Shown here piece by piece: positions 43,214-51,515 of a DNA stretch of 64,000 nt. How positions within the stretch are numbered: position 1 is the first letter of the stretch; the number at the start of each line of letters is the position of its first letter. The stretch lies in assembly GCA_963775015.1 (NCBI GenBank), contig CAVZHI010000003.1, positions 62,001 to 126,000 of the forward strand, in the 5' to 3' direction. The notes beneath the pieces were generated by a model. That model was not told the DNA's origin. It saw only the letters and a program-made list of their open reading frames with translations, and did no database searches. A program made the translations under genes and the position numbers. The DNA is from JAEMQF01 sp963775015 (GTDB taxonomy: Bacteria; Pseudomonadota; Gammaproteobacteria; Burkholderiales; Burkholderiaceae_C).

Positions 43214-44395
43214 TCAGCTCCCCAGAACCGTCTGCGCGACGATGTTGCGTTGAACCTCGTTGCTGCCGCCGTAAATCGTCGTCTTGCGGTAGTTGAAGTA
43301 GGTTCCGGCCAGGGGTGCGCAGTGCGCGGCGCCAAAGTAGTCGCCCTGCCAGCCGGCCGCCAAGGCCTCGCGAATGAAGGGCACGCTGAACGGCCCGCCG
43401 GCGAGCATCATCAACTCGGTGTAGCGCTGCTGGATTTCGCTGCCGCGAATTTTCAACAGGCCGGCGACATCCAGGCTTTGTTTGCCGCTCTTTTCCGCCG
43501 AGATGACGCGCAGGATGAGCATTTCCAGCGCGACGACTTCGACTTCGAGGAGCGCGATCTGGTCGCGAAAGCGCCCCTCGTCGTACAGCCCTTCGAGCTT
43601 GGCGATTCGCTTCAGCCGTTCGAGTTCGCGTTTCGCGCGGTTCACGTCACCGATGCCGGTGCGCTCGTGCGCAAGCAGGTACTTGGCGTAGGTCCAGCCC
43701 TTGTTTTCTTCGCCGACCAGGTTGTCGGCGGGGACCTCGACGTTGTCGAACCAGACTTCGTTCACCTCGGCGCTGCCGTCCAGCGTGACGATCGGGCGCA
43801 CCTTGACGCCGGGGCTCTTCATGTCGATGAGCAAGAAGCTGATGCCGGTCTGCGGCTTCCCTTCGTTGCTCGTGCGCACCAGGCAGAAAATCCAGTCGCC
43901 GTATTGCGCGAGCGTGGTCCAGGTCTTCTGGCCGTTCACGAGGTAATAGTCGCCGCGGCGTTCGGCCTTGGTCTTGAGCGACGCGAGGTCGGAGCCCGAG
44001 CCCGGCTCGCTGTAGCCCTGGCTCCACCAGACGTCGCCGCTCATGATTCCGGGCAGGTGACGCTTCTGCTGCTCGGGCGTGCCGAACGCCATGATGACGG
44101 GCGCGACCATCACCGGCCCGAACGGCACGATGCGCGGCGCGCCGGCCAGGGCGCATTCTTCTTCGAACAGATGGCGCTGCACGGCGCTCCAGCCCGGGCC
44201 GCCGAACTGCTGCGGCCAGGCGTAGCCGTGCCAGCCCTCTTTGCCCAGGATGCGCGCCCAGCGCTGCATGTCGTCGCGCGTCAGCTCGAGCGAGTGGTGC
44301 ACCTTGTGGCTGATGTCTTTGGGCAAGCTCTTCGCAACCCAAGCGCGGGTCTTCTCGCGAAACGCTTGTTCATCGGGGGTGAAGGCCAGATCCAT
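43214..44395 (-). CDS. Acyl-CoA dehydrogenase, PimC-like large subunit
   Basis: The 393-residue protein has MDLAFTPDEQAFREKTRAWV, the flavin-binding block WWSQGYSEPGSGSDLASLKT, VNGQKTWTTLAQYGDWI and the C-terminal TTIYGGSNEVQRNIVAQTVL. The usual catalytic Glu position of the MCAD motif is Gly here, as in several PimC-like and FadE-like proteins, so the base may come from elsewhere or from the partner. It is directly followed by the small-subunit-like gene. The gene is divergent from the MFS permease. Confidence 0.88.
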   Translation of the reverse strand: MDLAFTPDEQAFREKTRAWVAKSLPKDISHKVHHSLELTRDDMQRWARILGKEGWHGYAWPQQFGGPGWSAVQRHLFEEECALAGAPRIVPFGPVMVAPVIMAFGTPEQQKRHLPGIMSGDVWWSQGYSEPGSGSDLASLKTKAERRGDYYLVNGQKTWTTLAQYGDWIFCLVRTSNEGKPQTGISFLLIDMKSPGVKVRPIVTLDGSAEVNEVWFDNVEVPADNLVGEENKGWTYAKYLLAHERTGIGDVNRAKRELERLKRIAKLEGLYDEGRFRDQIALLEVEVVALEMLILRVISAEKSGKQSLDVAGLLKIRGSEIQQRYTELMMLAGGPFSVPFIREALAAGWQGDYFGAAHCAPLAGTYFNYRKTTIYGGSNEVQRNIVAQTVLGS

Positions 44396-44479
44396 GGGGT
44401 TCTCCGTCGGGCGCGAGGCCCAAGTGTCGCCGGTGTTTTAGCATGAAGCCATGTTCCGCCCGAGCGCGAGCCGCAAATT

Positions 44480-45658
44480 GTGACCTCGCCGTCGTTCCGC
44501 GCCACGGTCGCCGCACTCGCGATCGGGCAACTGCTTTGCTGGGCGGCGCTGTACTACGGATTTTCGTCGTTCGTCCTGCCGATGCAGCGCGACCTCGGCT
44601 GGAGCGCGCCGCAATTGATGGGCGGATTCACGCTCGGTCTCGCGGTATCGGGCGTTTCGACCTACGCCGCCGGCGCGGCGATCGACCGCGGCCATGGGCG
44701 CTGGGTGCTGAGCGCCGGCCCGATCTTCGGCGGCCTGGGGTTCTTCGTCTGGTCGGTGGCGACAAGCCTCGTCGCGTTCTATGGCGCCTGGGTGCTGCTC
44801 GGCGCGGCGATGGCGATGTGCATGTACGACCCGGCGTTCAGCGTCCTCACGAAACGCTACCCGGATCGTTACGCGCAAGGCATCACGGCGCTGACGCTGG
44901 TGGGGGGCTTTGCCAGCACGCTGGGATTTCCGGCGAGCGTCTGGCTGATTGCGTGCTGCGAGTGGCGCGGCGCGCTGCAAGTCATCGGCGCGGTGCTGGT
45001 GTTCGGCGTCGCGCCATTGCACGCCTGGGCGCTGCGCGGCGCGCCCGACCCCGCCGCGCCGCGCCGTGCCAGCGCGGCGCAGCCCGACGCGACGCTGCGC
45101 GAGGCACTGCGCGGACCGCAGTTCTGGCTGCTCACGGTCGCGTTCACGCTGTACGCATTCGCCGCCGCGGCGACCTGGGCGCACATCATGCCGGCGTTTG
45201 CCGCGAAGGGCCTGAGCGAGGCAGAGGCCGTGGCGGTCGTCGTCTGGTTCGGCCCGGCGCAGGTGGCAGGGCGCGTCGTTTACCTGGCGTTCGGCAGGGG
45301 ACTGTCGATCCGAGCGCTCGGTTTGCTCGTGCTCGGCGGAATCCCGTTGTCGTTGGCGATCTTTGCGGTGTCGCAGCAGGTGCTCGGCTTCATCGTGTTT
45401 GCCTTGCTGTTCGGCTTGGCGAACGGTCTGGTGACGATTCTGCGCGGCACGATCGTTCCGCAGACCTTCGGCCACGCGCATGTGGGCCGCATCAGCGGCG
45501 CGATGAACGCGATCTCGCTGCTCGCGCGCGCCGCCGCGCCGGTGGCCAGCGCCGGGTTGCTGCTCGTGATGGCGGGCTATCGCGAGCTGTTGTTTGTGTT
45601 GGCCGGCCTGGGTGTCGCGGCGCTGATCGCGTTTGCGCTGGTGCGGCCGAGGGTTTGA
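44480..45658 (+). CDS. MFS transporter
   Basis: The 392-residue protein has twelve hydrophobic segments. The MFS loop between TM2 and TM3 reads GAAIDRGHGRWVLSAG and a central loop of about 30 residues precedes LRGPQFWLLTVAFTLYAF. It resembles OFA/monocarboxylate-type exporters. The start is the GTG at 44480 with a weak GCGAG ribosome site. It is divergent from the acyl-CoA dehydrogenase pair, so it may move a related carboxylic acid; that link is only positional. Confidence 0.85.
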   Translation: MTSPSFRATVAALAIGQLLCWAALYYGFSSFVLPMQRDLGWSAPQLMGGFTLGLAVSGVSTYAAGAAIDRGHGRWVLSAGPIFGGLGFFVWSVATSLVAFYGAWVLLGAAMAMCMYDPAFSVLTKRYPDRYAQGITALTLVGGFASTLGFPASVWLIACCEWRGALQVIGAVLVFGVAPLHAWALRGAPDPAAPRRASAAQPDATLREALRGPQFWLLTVAFTLYAFAAAATWAHIMPAFAAKGLSEAEAVAVVVWFGPAQVAGRVVYLAFGRGLSIRALGLLVLGGIPLSLAIFAVSQQVLGFIVFALLFGLANGLVTILRGTIVPQTFGHAHVGRISGAMNAISLLARAAAPVASAGLLLVMAGYRELLFVLAGLGVAALIAFALVRPRV

Positions 45659-45670
45659 GGGATGCGCGAG

Positions 45671-46144
45671 TCACTCGCCCTGTTGCAGCCCGTCCCGAAT
45701 GCGCTTCAGCACTTGTTTGTCGAGAACGTCTTTCTCGCGGTAGTCGGTCTTGGTCATGATCAGGCCGTCGATGTTCAGCACCTTGACCGGAGTGCCTTCG
45801 ATGCGCAGTTCTCGAACGTAGGGCTGGACCGAGTCGAAGGTTTGCCCGTTGGCGCGAAAAAGAAGGTCGACCAACAGGTCGTCGGCGACGCGGATGTTCT
45901 CGGTTTCCCCGTCGGCACCAGGGACGAACCACGCGGCGTTCAACTCCTTCGACGCTTCGAGAAAACTCATCGCGCGAATGATTCTTTCGCCATTGAGCGC
46001 CGTGGCCTTGATCAGGACGTCGACGTCTTCGGTCGCACGCAGGAAGCCGTTGAGGCGAACCGCTTGCCCGCCGATCAGGACATATTCGACGCCTTCATCG
46101 AGGAACCGGGCGAGCAGCCTCAGCAGCGCGTCATCGGGGCTCAT
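45671..46144 (-). CDS. Nucleotidyltransferase-fold protein (AbiEii/DUF6036-like)
   Basis: The 157-residue protein has the minimal nucleotidyltransferase core: VEYVLIGGQAVRLNGFLRAT, then EDVDVLI with the Asp pair, and a third acidic residue in LLVDLLF. A C-terminal block TKTDYREKDVLDKQVLKRI is typical of AbiEii/DUF6036-type proteins, some of which act in toxin-antitoxin or abortive-infection systems. The start overlaps the stop of a 67-residue gene by 4 nt (ATGA), so the two are co-translated. A toxin or antitoxin role is inference. Confidence 0.75.
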   Translation of the reverse strand: MSPDDALLRLLARFLDEGVEYVLIGGQAVRLNGFLRATEDVDVLIKATALNGERIIRAMSFLEASKELNAAWFVPGADGETENIRVADDLLVDLLFRANGQTFDSVQPYVRELRIEGTPVKVLNIDGLIMTKTDYREKDVLDKQVLKRIRDGLQQGE

Positions 46145-46344
46145 TCTTTGTTCAATACACGTGCAATGAGTCTCTCGCGCAGGGCATCCAGGCGCTCGAA
46201 TTCAGCCGCCGTTCCGCGCATCACGCCGCGTGCGACTGGTGGCACCGCGCCGCGCAGCATGGCATCGAGCGCTCGCCCACGCCGGTACGCCTGCTGCGGG
46301 TCGAGTTCGATTTCGGATCGGTTCTTCGTGCCGACGATGCGCAT
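46141..46344 (-). CDS. Small hypothetical protein coupled to nucleotidyltransferase
   Basis: The 67-residue, charged, helix-rich protein is not recognised. It starts MRIVGTKNRSEIELDPQQA and continues with YRRGRALDAMLRG and FERLDALRERLIARVLN, without a signal or membrane segment. Its stop overlaps the nucleotidyltransferase start by 4 nt. The size and tight coupling resemble the first gene of small two-gene toxin-antitoxin modules, but no DNA-binding motif is clear. Confidence 0.6.
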   Translation of the reverse strand: MRIVGTKNRSEIELDPQQAYRRGRALDAMLRGAVPPVARGVMRGTAAEFERLDALRERLIARVLNKE

Positions 46345-46404
46345 GACCGGACTGTAGGCGTGGTGGCGAGCTTGGGCAATCGTGGCCGCGCAGGCGTGCC
46401 GGTT

Positions 46405-47052
46405 TCAGGGCCGCTTGTCCAGCGTCATTCGGTCGTTCTCGCGCTTCATCTGGAATCGCGTCAGAAAGCTGTTGCCGAGCAGCACCTGTTCCATGCCTGC
46501 CGGCAGCACCGCCGCCTCGACGTTGTAGACCTGCACGTCGCCGATGCGGACCGAATCGAGCGTCACGCGGTAAGCGACGATGGGGCCGTTCGCCGTATTG
46601 CCGACGCTGCGCTGACCGTTGCGATAGTTCAGGCCGATCTGCTCCGCCACGCCCTGGCTCAACGCGACATGGGTTGCGCCGGTATCGACGATGAAGCTCA
46701 CGGCCTTGCCGTTGATGCTGCCCTGCGTCACGAAGTGGCCGCCGCTGCCGGCGGTGAGAACGATCTGTGAACCCACGCCGGCGCTCGCCGCGCCGCCGAG
46801 GTTGTTGTGTGCCTGACCGAGCTGCAGGGTCACGCGTTGCCCGCCGACTTCGACCACCGCGTCGCTGCCCGTCACCCCCAGCAACTTGACGCCCTGCACC
46901 GTCTGGCCGACGGCGAGCGTGCGCGGTATGCCGTCGATCATGAGCAGTGCCTTGCTCCCCAGGCTGCCGCTGAGCGATACCTTCTGCGCCGTGGCCAAGC
47001 TGGCGCACGCGAGCAACGCAGCGGCAATCAAGAGCGCGCGCGGCAACATCAT
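46405..47052 (-). CDS. Secreted retropepsin-like aspartic protease (TIGR02281 type)
   Basis: The 215-residue protein has a signal peptide (PRALLIAAALLACASLATA), a middle domain with ALLMIDGIPRTLAVGQTVQG, and a single-domain retropepsin fold with active site SFIVDTGATHVALSQ and the later LLGNSFLTRFQM. Such proteins likely act as dimers in the periplasm. The ATG at 47052 overlaps the yajQ stop by one base (TGATG), so it is translated with yajQ. Confidence 0.85.
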   Translation of the reverse strand: MMLPRALLIAAALLACASLATAQKVSLSGSLGSKALLMIDGIPRTLAVGQTVQGVKLLGVTGSDAVVEVGGQRVTLQLGQAHNNLGGAASAGVGSQIVLTAGSGGHFVTQGSINGKAVSFIVDTGATHVALSQGVAEQIGLNYRNGQRSVGNTANGPIVAYRVTLDSVRIGDVQVYNVEAAVLPAGMEQVLLGNSFLTRFQMKRENDRMTLDKRP

Positions 47053-47541
47053 CACTCGCGAAAGTTGCTGAACGACAGCGGTGCGTCGGTGATCGTCTGG
47101 CGGATCAGCGCGATCGCGGCTTGCAAGTCGTCGCGCTTCGTTCCCGTGATTCGCACCGTGTCGCCCTGGATAGCCGCCTGGACCTTGAGCTTGCTCTGCT
47201 TGACGGCGGTCTGGATTTTCTTCGCCGTCTCGGTGTCGATGCCGCTCTTCACGGTGAGCGGCTGCTTCACCTTGTCGCCGCCGATCTTTTCGATCGCTGC
47301 GCTGCGGTCCAGGAAACGCGCGTCGACGCCGCGCTTGCTCAGCTTGGCGAGCAGGATGTCCATCACCTGGCCGATCTGGAAGTCGCTGTCGGCCCAGAGC
47401 GTGAGGTCCTTCGTCTTTCAGCTCGATGCGCGCCGACGAGCCCTTGAAATCGAAGCGCGTGCCGATTTCCTTGGCCGTTTGATCCACGGCGTTGCGCACC
47501 TCGACGAGGTTGGGTTCCAGCATCGCGTCAAAACTCGGCAT
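47052..47541 (-). pseudogene. yajQ: YajQ-family nucleotide-binding protein, one frameshift
   Basis: The N-terminal part from the ATG at 47541 reads MPSFDAMLEPNLVEVRNAVD and is then lost near 47410, after the conserved SSARIELKDE. The rest (DSDFQIGQVMDILLAKLSKR, GVDARFLDRSA, IQGDTVRITGTKRDDLQ, ending SFSNFRE) is in the next frame. Joined, it is the normal size of about 162 residues for YajQ, a conserved protein that binds cyclic di-GMP or other nucleotides. Since yajQ is nearly universal here and otherwise intact, a sequencing indel is a likely explanation. Confidence 0.85.
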
Positions 47542-47600
47542 TCGGCGATTGTCGCCCCTCGCACCGCCCGCCAACCGCGCCGATCGGTGAAAATTGCCCG

Positions 47601-48617
47601 ATGCACATCGAGAGCGGCGTCAGCCTCAAGCCCTACAACACCTTCGGCCTGCCGGCGGTGGCGCGCTCGCTGGTGCGAATTGCCGGCGACGCCGACGTGC
47701 GCGGCGTCGTCGACCATGCGCAACTCGGGCGCGCGGCGAAGTTCATCCTCGGCGGTGGCAGCAACATCGTGCTCACGCGCGACATGCCGCAAGTCGTGCT
47801 CAAGATCGAGGTGCGCGGCATGCGCCTCGTCGAGGAAAGCGCAGACGCCTGGATCGTCGAGGCCGGCGCGGGCGAGAACTGGCACGACTTCGTCGCCTGG
47901 ACGCTGCAGCAGGGGTTCCCGGGTCTGGAGAACCTGGCGCTGATCCCCGGCACCGTGGGCGCTGCGCCGGTGCAGAACATCGGCGCGTACGGCCTGGAGC
48001 TCGCGGATCGCTTCGAGTCGCTCGACGCGGTCGACCTCGTCACCGGGCGCAGCGTGCAGCTCTCTGGCGCGTTCTGCCAGTTCGGCTATCGCGACAGCGT
48101 CTTCAAGCACGCCCTGGCCGGGCGCAGCGTGATCATGCGCGTGCGCTTGCGCTTGCCGCGGCCCTGGCGACCGGTGCTTGGTTACCTCGACCTGGAGCGA
48201 AAAATCGCGCAGACCGGAATCACCGCGCCGGACGCGCAGCAGGTGTTCGACTGGGTCTGTTCGATCCGCCGCGCCAAGCTGCCTGACCCGGCGCGCGTCG
48301 GCAACGCCGGGAGTTTTTTCAAGAACCCGCTCGTCTCGCCCGAACAGTGCCGCGACATCATCGGCCGCGACCCCGAAGTCGTGCACTACCCGATGGCCGA
48401 CGGCCGCATCAAGCTCGCCGCAGGCTGGCTCATCGACAGCTGCGGCTGGAAGGGCAAGAGCGTGGGCAAGGCGGGCGTCTACGAAAAGCAGGCGCTCGTG
48501 CTCGTGAATCGGGGCGACGCGATCGGCTCCGAAGTGATGACGCTGGCGCGTGCGATCCAGGAAAGCGTCTACGGAAAGTTCGGCATTCGCCTGGAGCTCG
48601 AACCCGTCGTCGTGTGA
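47601..48617 (+). CDS. murB: UDP-N-acetylenolpyruvoylglucosamine reductase
   Basis: This 338-residue FAD enzyme makes UDP-N-acetylmuramate for peptidoglycan. It shows the type I MurB motifs SLKPYNTFGLPA, FAD-binding FILGGGSNIVLTRD, LIPGTVGAAPVQNIGAYG, NAGSFFKNPLVS (with the Ser used to protonate product) and AAGWLIDSCGWKG. It is complete. The gene is divergent from yajQ with a 59-nt gap. Confidence 0.96.
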   Translation: MHIESGVSLKPYNTFGLPAVARSLVRIAGDADVRGVVDHAQLGRAAKFILGGGSNIVLTRDMPQVVLKIEVRGMRLVEESADAWIVEAGAGENWHDFVAWTLQQGFPGLENLALIPGTVGAAPVQNIGAYGLELADRFESLDAVDLVTGRSVQLSGAFCQFGYRDSVFKHALAGRSVIMRVRLRLPRPWRPVLGYLDLERKIAQTGITAPDAQQVFDWVCSIRRAKLPDPARVGNAGSFFKNPLVSPEQCRDIIGRDPEVVHYPMADGRIKLAAGWLIDSCGWKGKSVGKAGVYEKQALVLVNRGDAIGSEVMTLARAIQESVYGKFGIRLELEPVVV

Positions 48618-48793
48618 CCGAAGTCCGCGTGCCCACGCCGCGCCTGCGTGACCCCCGCACTGTGGTGTGCTGCCTAGCGTGAACGATTCGAGCAAATCCC
48701 GCAGGGCGCCGTGGGCACTGCACTGTGCCGGTGTAGCCTGCACGTCGATTCGGCCTGTGGTTCATCAAGGCGAGACCGCGCTGCTCGCTGTTC

Positions 48794-50392
48794 ATGCAAA
48801 CATTGAAAACGTCAATTCAACAGAGTCCATCGCCAAGCCTGGATTTCGAAGCCGCGTTTCACCTCGCGAGGGTGGGGGTCGTGCTCACCCAAGGCGCGAC
48901 CATCGTCTACGCGAATCCGTTTGCCGAAGCGCAACTGGGTTGGCCGGCGGGTGCTTTGACAGGGCAGTCGCTGGCGGTGTGCTGGCCCGACGAACCGAGC
49001 TTCGGCGCGTTTGAGCTCGAGCGTGCGGCGGCGCTCGAATCGGGCCAGACGATTGACCTGGAGCGCCAGCTCAGGCGCCACGACGGAACGCTGCGCTGGT
49101 TCAGCTTGCGCGCCGACGCGTGCGCGCCGGCGTCCGGCCCGGTGCAGCGGCGAAGCGCCGAACCCGATTCGGCGTTCGGCGTCTGGGTTCTGGACGACGT
49201 GACCGAGCGCCGCCAAACCCATGACGCGTTGGCGCAGGCCAAGGAACGCGCCGAGCTTGCGAATCTGGCGAAGAGCGAATTCCTCGCCAATACGAGCCAC
49301 GAGATCCGCACGCCGCTGAACGGCCTGCTCGGCCTGGTGCGTCTGGCGCAGGAGCCCGACGTGGGCCATGCACGAGCGCGCGAATACCTGGACCGCATCG
49401 AAGACAGCGCTCAGTCGCTCGCCGGGGTGATCTCCGACATCCTCGATTTGTCGAAAATCGAAGCCGGGCAGATTTCGCTCGCGCAGGTGCCGTTCGACTT
49501 GCACGACCTGCTCGGCACGCTGTGCGGCGCGTACTCCGAACTCGCCGCGGCGAAAGGCCTCGCGTGCCGGCTCGAAATCGGCAAAGCGGTTCCGCAATGG
49601 GTCAGCGGCGATCCGGTGCGGGTGCGCCAGATCCTCGCCAATTTCACGAGCAACGCGCTCAAGTACACGAGCGTCGGCAGCATCGAGCTGGGCGTGCAGC
49701 GGCGCCCCGACGGGCGCATTCGTGTGCTCGTTCGCGACACCGGCAGCGGCATCCCGGTGGACGTGAAACCGCGCCTGTTCCAGCCGTTCTCGCGCGGCGA
49801 AGCGGGAGGCTCGCGCACTCTGGGCAGCACGGGTCTGGGCCTGAGCATCTGCCGCCAGCTCGCCGTGCTGATGGGTGGCGGCGTGGGCGTGCAAAGCAAG
49901 CTCGGCGAGGGCAGTCTGTTCTGGGCCGATCTGCCGCTGCGCCGCGTGCCGCCGCCGCCGAGCGACGCAGCGAACCGGAACGCCGACGCCGAGGCGCTGC
50001 GCGGCGCGCAACTCCTGCTCGTTGAAGACGACGCGGTGAACACGCTCGTCACGGAAGCGACGCTGCGCCGCTGGGGCGCCGAAGTCACGCTCGCGTGCAA
50101 CGGCGAGCAGGCGATCGAAGCGATCGACGCCAAGCTCGGCGGCTTCGACACTGTTCTCATGGACCTGCACATGCCGGTGATGGGCGGGATCGCGGCGACG
50201 ATCGAAATCCGCAAGCGTTACCCGGCGAGCAAGTTGCCGATCATCGCCCTCACCGCCGACGTTCTCGTCTCGGAGCGCGACCGCGCCTTGCACCACGGCA
50301 TGAACGAGTTCGTCTCCAAGCCGATCGACCTGGAGCGCTTGGCCGGCGTGCTCGCCTATTGGGTGCACCGCGCGCGCGCAGCGCGTTCCTGA
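48794..50392 (+). CDS. Soluble hybrid sensor histidine kinase (PAS-HisKA-HATPase-REC)
   Basis: The 532-residue protein has no membrane segment. A PAS-like domain (residues about 15-130, with GATIVYANPFAEAQLGW) leads to a HisKA helix pair with SEFLANTSHEIRTPLNGLLG (His near residue 171), an HATPase (QILANFTSNALKYTS, DTGSGIPVDVKPRLFQPFSR, STGLGLSICRQLAVLMGG) and a C-terminal receiver with phospho-Asp in FDTVLMDLHMPVMGG and Lys in NEFVSKPIDLERL. It needs an Hpt protein to pass phosphate on; an Hpt gene lies at 58826. No clear ribosome site precedes the ATG at 48794, so a different start is possible. Confidence 0.88.
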   Translation: MQTLKTSIQQSPSPSLDFEAAFHLARVGVVLTQGATIVYANPFAEAQLGWPAGALTGQSLAVCWPDEPSFGAFELERAAALESGQTIDLERQLRRHDGTLRWFSLRADACAPASGPVQRRSAEPDSAFGVWVLDDVTERRQTHDALAQAKERAELANLAKSEFLANTSHEIRTPLNGLLGLVRLAQEPDVGHARAREYLDRIEDSAQSLAGVISDILDLSKIEAGQISLAQVPFDLHDLLGTLCGAYSELAAAKGLACRLEIGKAVPQWVSGDPVRVRQILANFTSNALKYTSVGSIELGVQRRPDGRIRVLVRDTGSGIPVDVKPRLFQPFSRGEAGGSRTLGSTGLGLSICRQLAVLMGGGVGVQSKLGEGSLFWADLPLRRVPPPPSDAANRNADAEALRGAQLLLVEDDAVNTLVTEATLRRWGAEVTLACNGEQAIEAIDAKLGGFDTVLMDLHMPVMGGIAATIEIRKRYPASKLPIIALTADVLVSERDRALHHGMNEFVSKPIDLERLAGVLAYWVHRARAARS

Positions 50393-50401
50393 AGCGACGG
50401 C

Positions 50402-51391
50402 CTACTGGGGCGCTTCGGGCAGCGGCCGCGGCACGCGCCAGCCGCGCGCAATGAGTGCGCTGCGCACCCGGTCCGGCCGGTCGCTGATGATGCCATGCAC
50501 GCCCAAGTCGAGCATCTTTTCGATGTCGGCGGGTTCGTTGACGGTCCAGACGATCACCTGGAGACCGAGTTGCCGCGCCTCAATCATCAGGGGACGCGTC
50601 AGGTCGCCATGGTAGGGCGACCAGACGGCGCCGCCGGCGGCCTTCACGAGCCGCGGCACCGAGCCCTGTTCGGTGAGCTTGAAGCCGGCGGTCCAGCGCG
50701 GATCGGCGACGTTGTTCGCCCACGCCTGCTGCGCACTCAGGTACACCGTCGGCACCTCGGGCGCGAGGCGCTGCGCGGCCTGCAAGGTGCGCCAGTCGAA
50801 ACTCTGCAAGGCGATGCGGCGCAGCACGCCGTGGCGCCGCGCGACGTCGAGAATCGCGCCGACGAAGGCGTCCGGGTCCGGTGTCAGCTCGGGTTTCAGC
50901 GGGTTGATCTTGGTCTCGATGTTGAAACGGATGTCGCGCGCGCCGCGGCGCTGCGCGAGGTCGAACAGATCCGCCAGGCGCGGGATGCGCTGCCCGTCGA
51001 CGCTGCGCTGCTCGGGGAAGCCTTGCGCGTAGCGCGAGCCCGGGCGCAGCCGGCCGACGTCGAAGCTCTGCAATTCGCTGAATGTGAGGTTGCGGATCGC
51101 CGAGCCGGGGGCGTCGATGTAGGCGCCGACGGCGTTGCGCGTGAAGTTGGGGTTCAGCGCCGCATCGTGCGAGATCACGACCACGTCGTCGGCGGTCAAC
51201 ACCGTGTCGAGCTCGAGTGTCGTCACGCCGAGCGTGAGCGCGGCGTCGAATGCGGCCAGCGTATTCTCCGGCGCCAGGCCACGCGCGCCGCGATGCCCTT
51301 GCAGGTCCAGCGGGACGGCGCAGCCCGCCAGGCTGAGTGCCAGTACGGCCGGGGTGGCCAGGCGCCGGGTGCGATCGCGCAACTTGCCCAT
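50402..51391 (-). CDS. Glycerophosphodiester phosphodiesterase, lipoprotein
   Basis: The 329-residue protein has a lipoprotein signal (LATPAVLALSLAGCAVP, Cys near residue 22). The GDPD barrel has the metal and catalytic motif LQGHRGARGLAPENTLAAF, then LELDTVLTADDVVVISHD and FNIETKINP. It ends VNEPADIEKMLDLGVHGIIS. It hydrolyses glycerophosphodiesters outside the cytoplasm for glycerol-phosphate salvage. The ATG at 51391 (MGKLRDRTRR) is chosen because it places a proper signal at the N-terminus. It is divergent from the Ser/Thr kinase gene. Confidence 0.92.
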   Translation of the reverse strand: MGKLRDRTRRLATPAVLALSLAGCAVPLDLQGHRGARGLAPENTLAAFDAALTLGVTTLELDTVLTADDVVVISHDAALNPNFTRNAVGAYIDAPGSAIRNLTFSELQSFDVGRLRPGSRYAQGFPEQRSVDGQRIPRLADLFDLAQRRGARDIRFNIETKINPLKPELTPDPDAFVGAILDVARRHGVLRRIALQSFDWRTLQAAQRLAPEVPTVYLSAQQAWANNVADPRWTAGFKLTEQGSVPRLVKAAGGAVWSPYHGDLTRPLMIEARQLGLQVIVWTVNEPADIEKMLDLGVHGIISDRPDRVRSALIARGWRVPRPLPEAPQ

Positions 51392-51515
51392 CGGTCGAAC
51401 AGTAGCAGAACCCGCGGTGGCGTCCGTGCGAAACCTGCCCCCCCCGATTCGGGGCCGCGCGTCCGCGCTGCTGGCCTTAAGCTCGGGGGTGACAAACCGG
51501 CGTGAACTATTGCGC

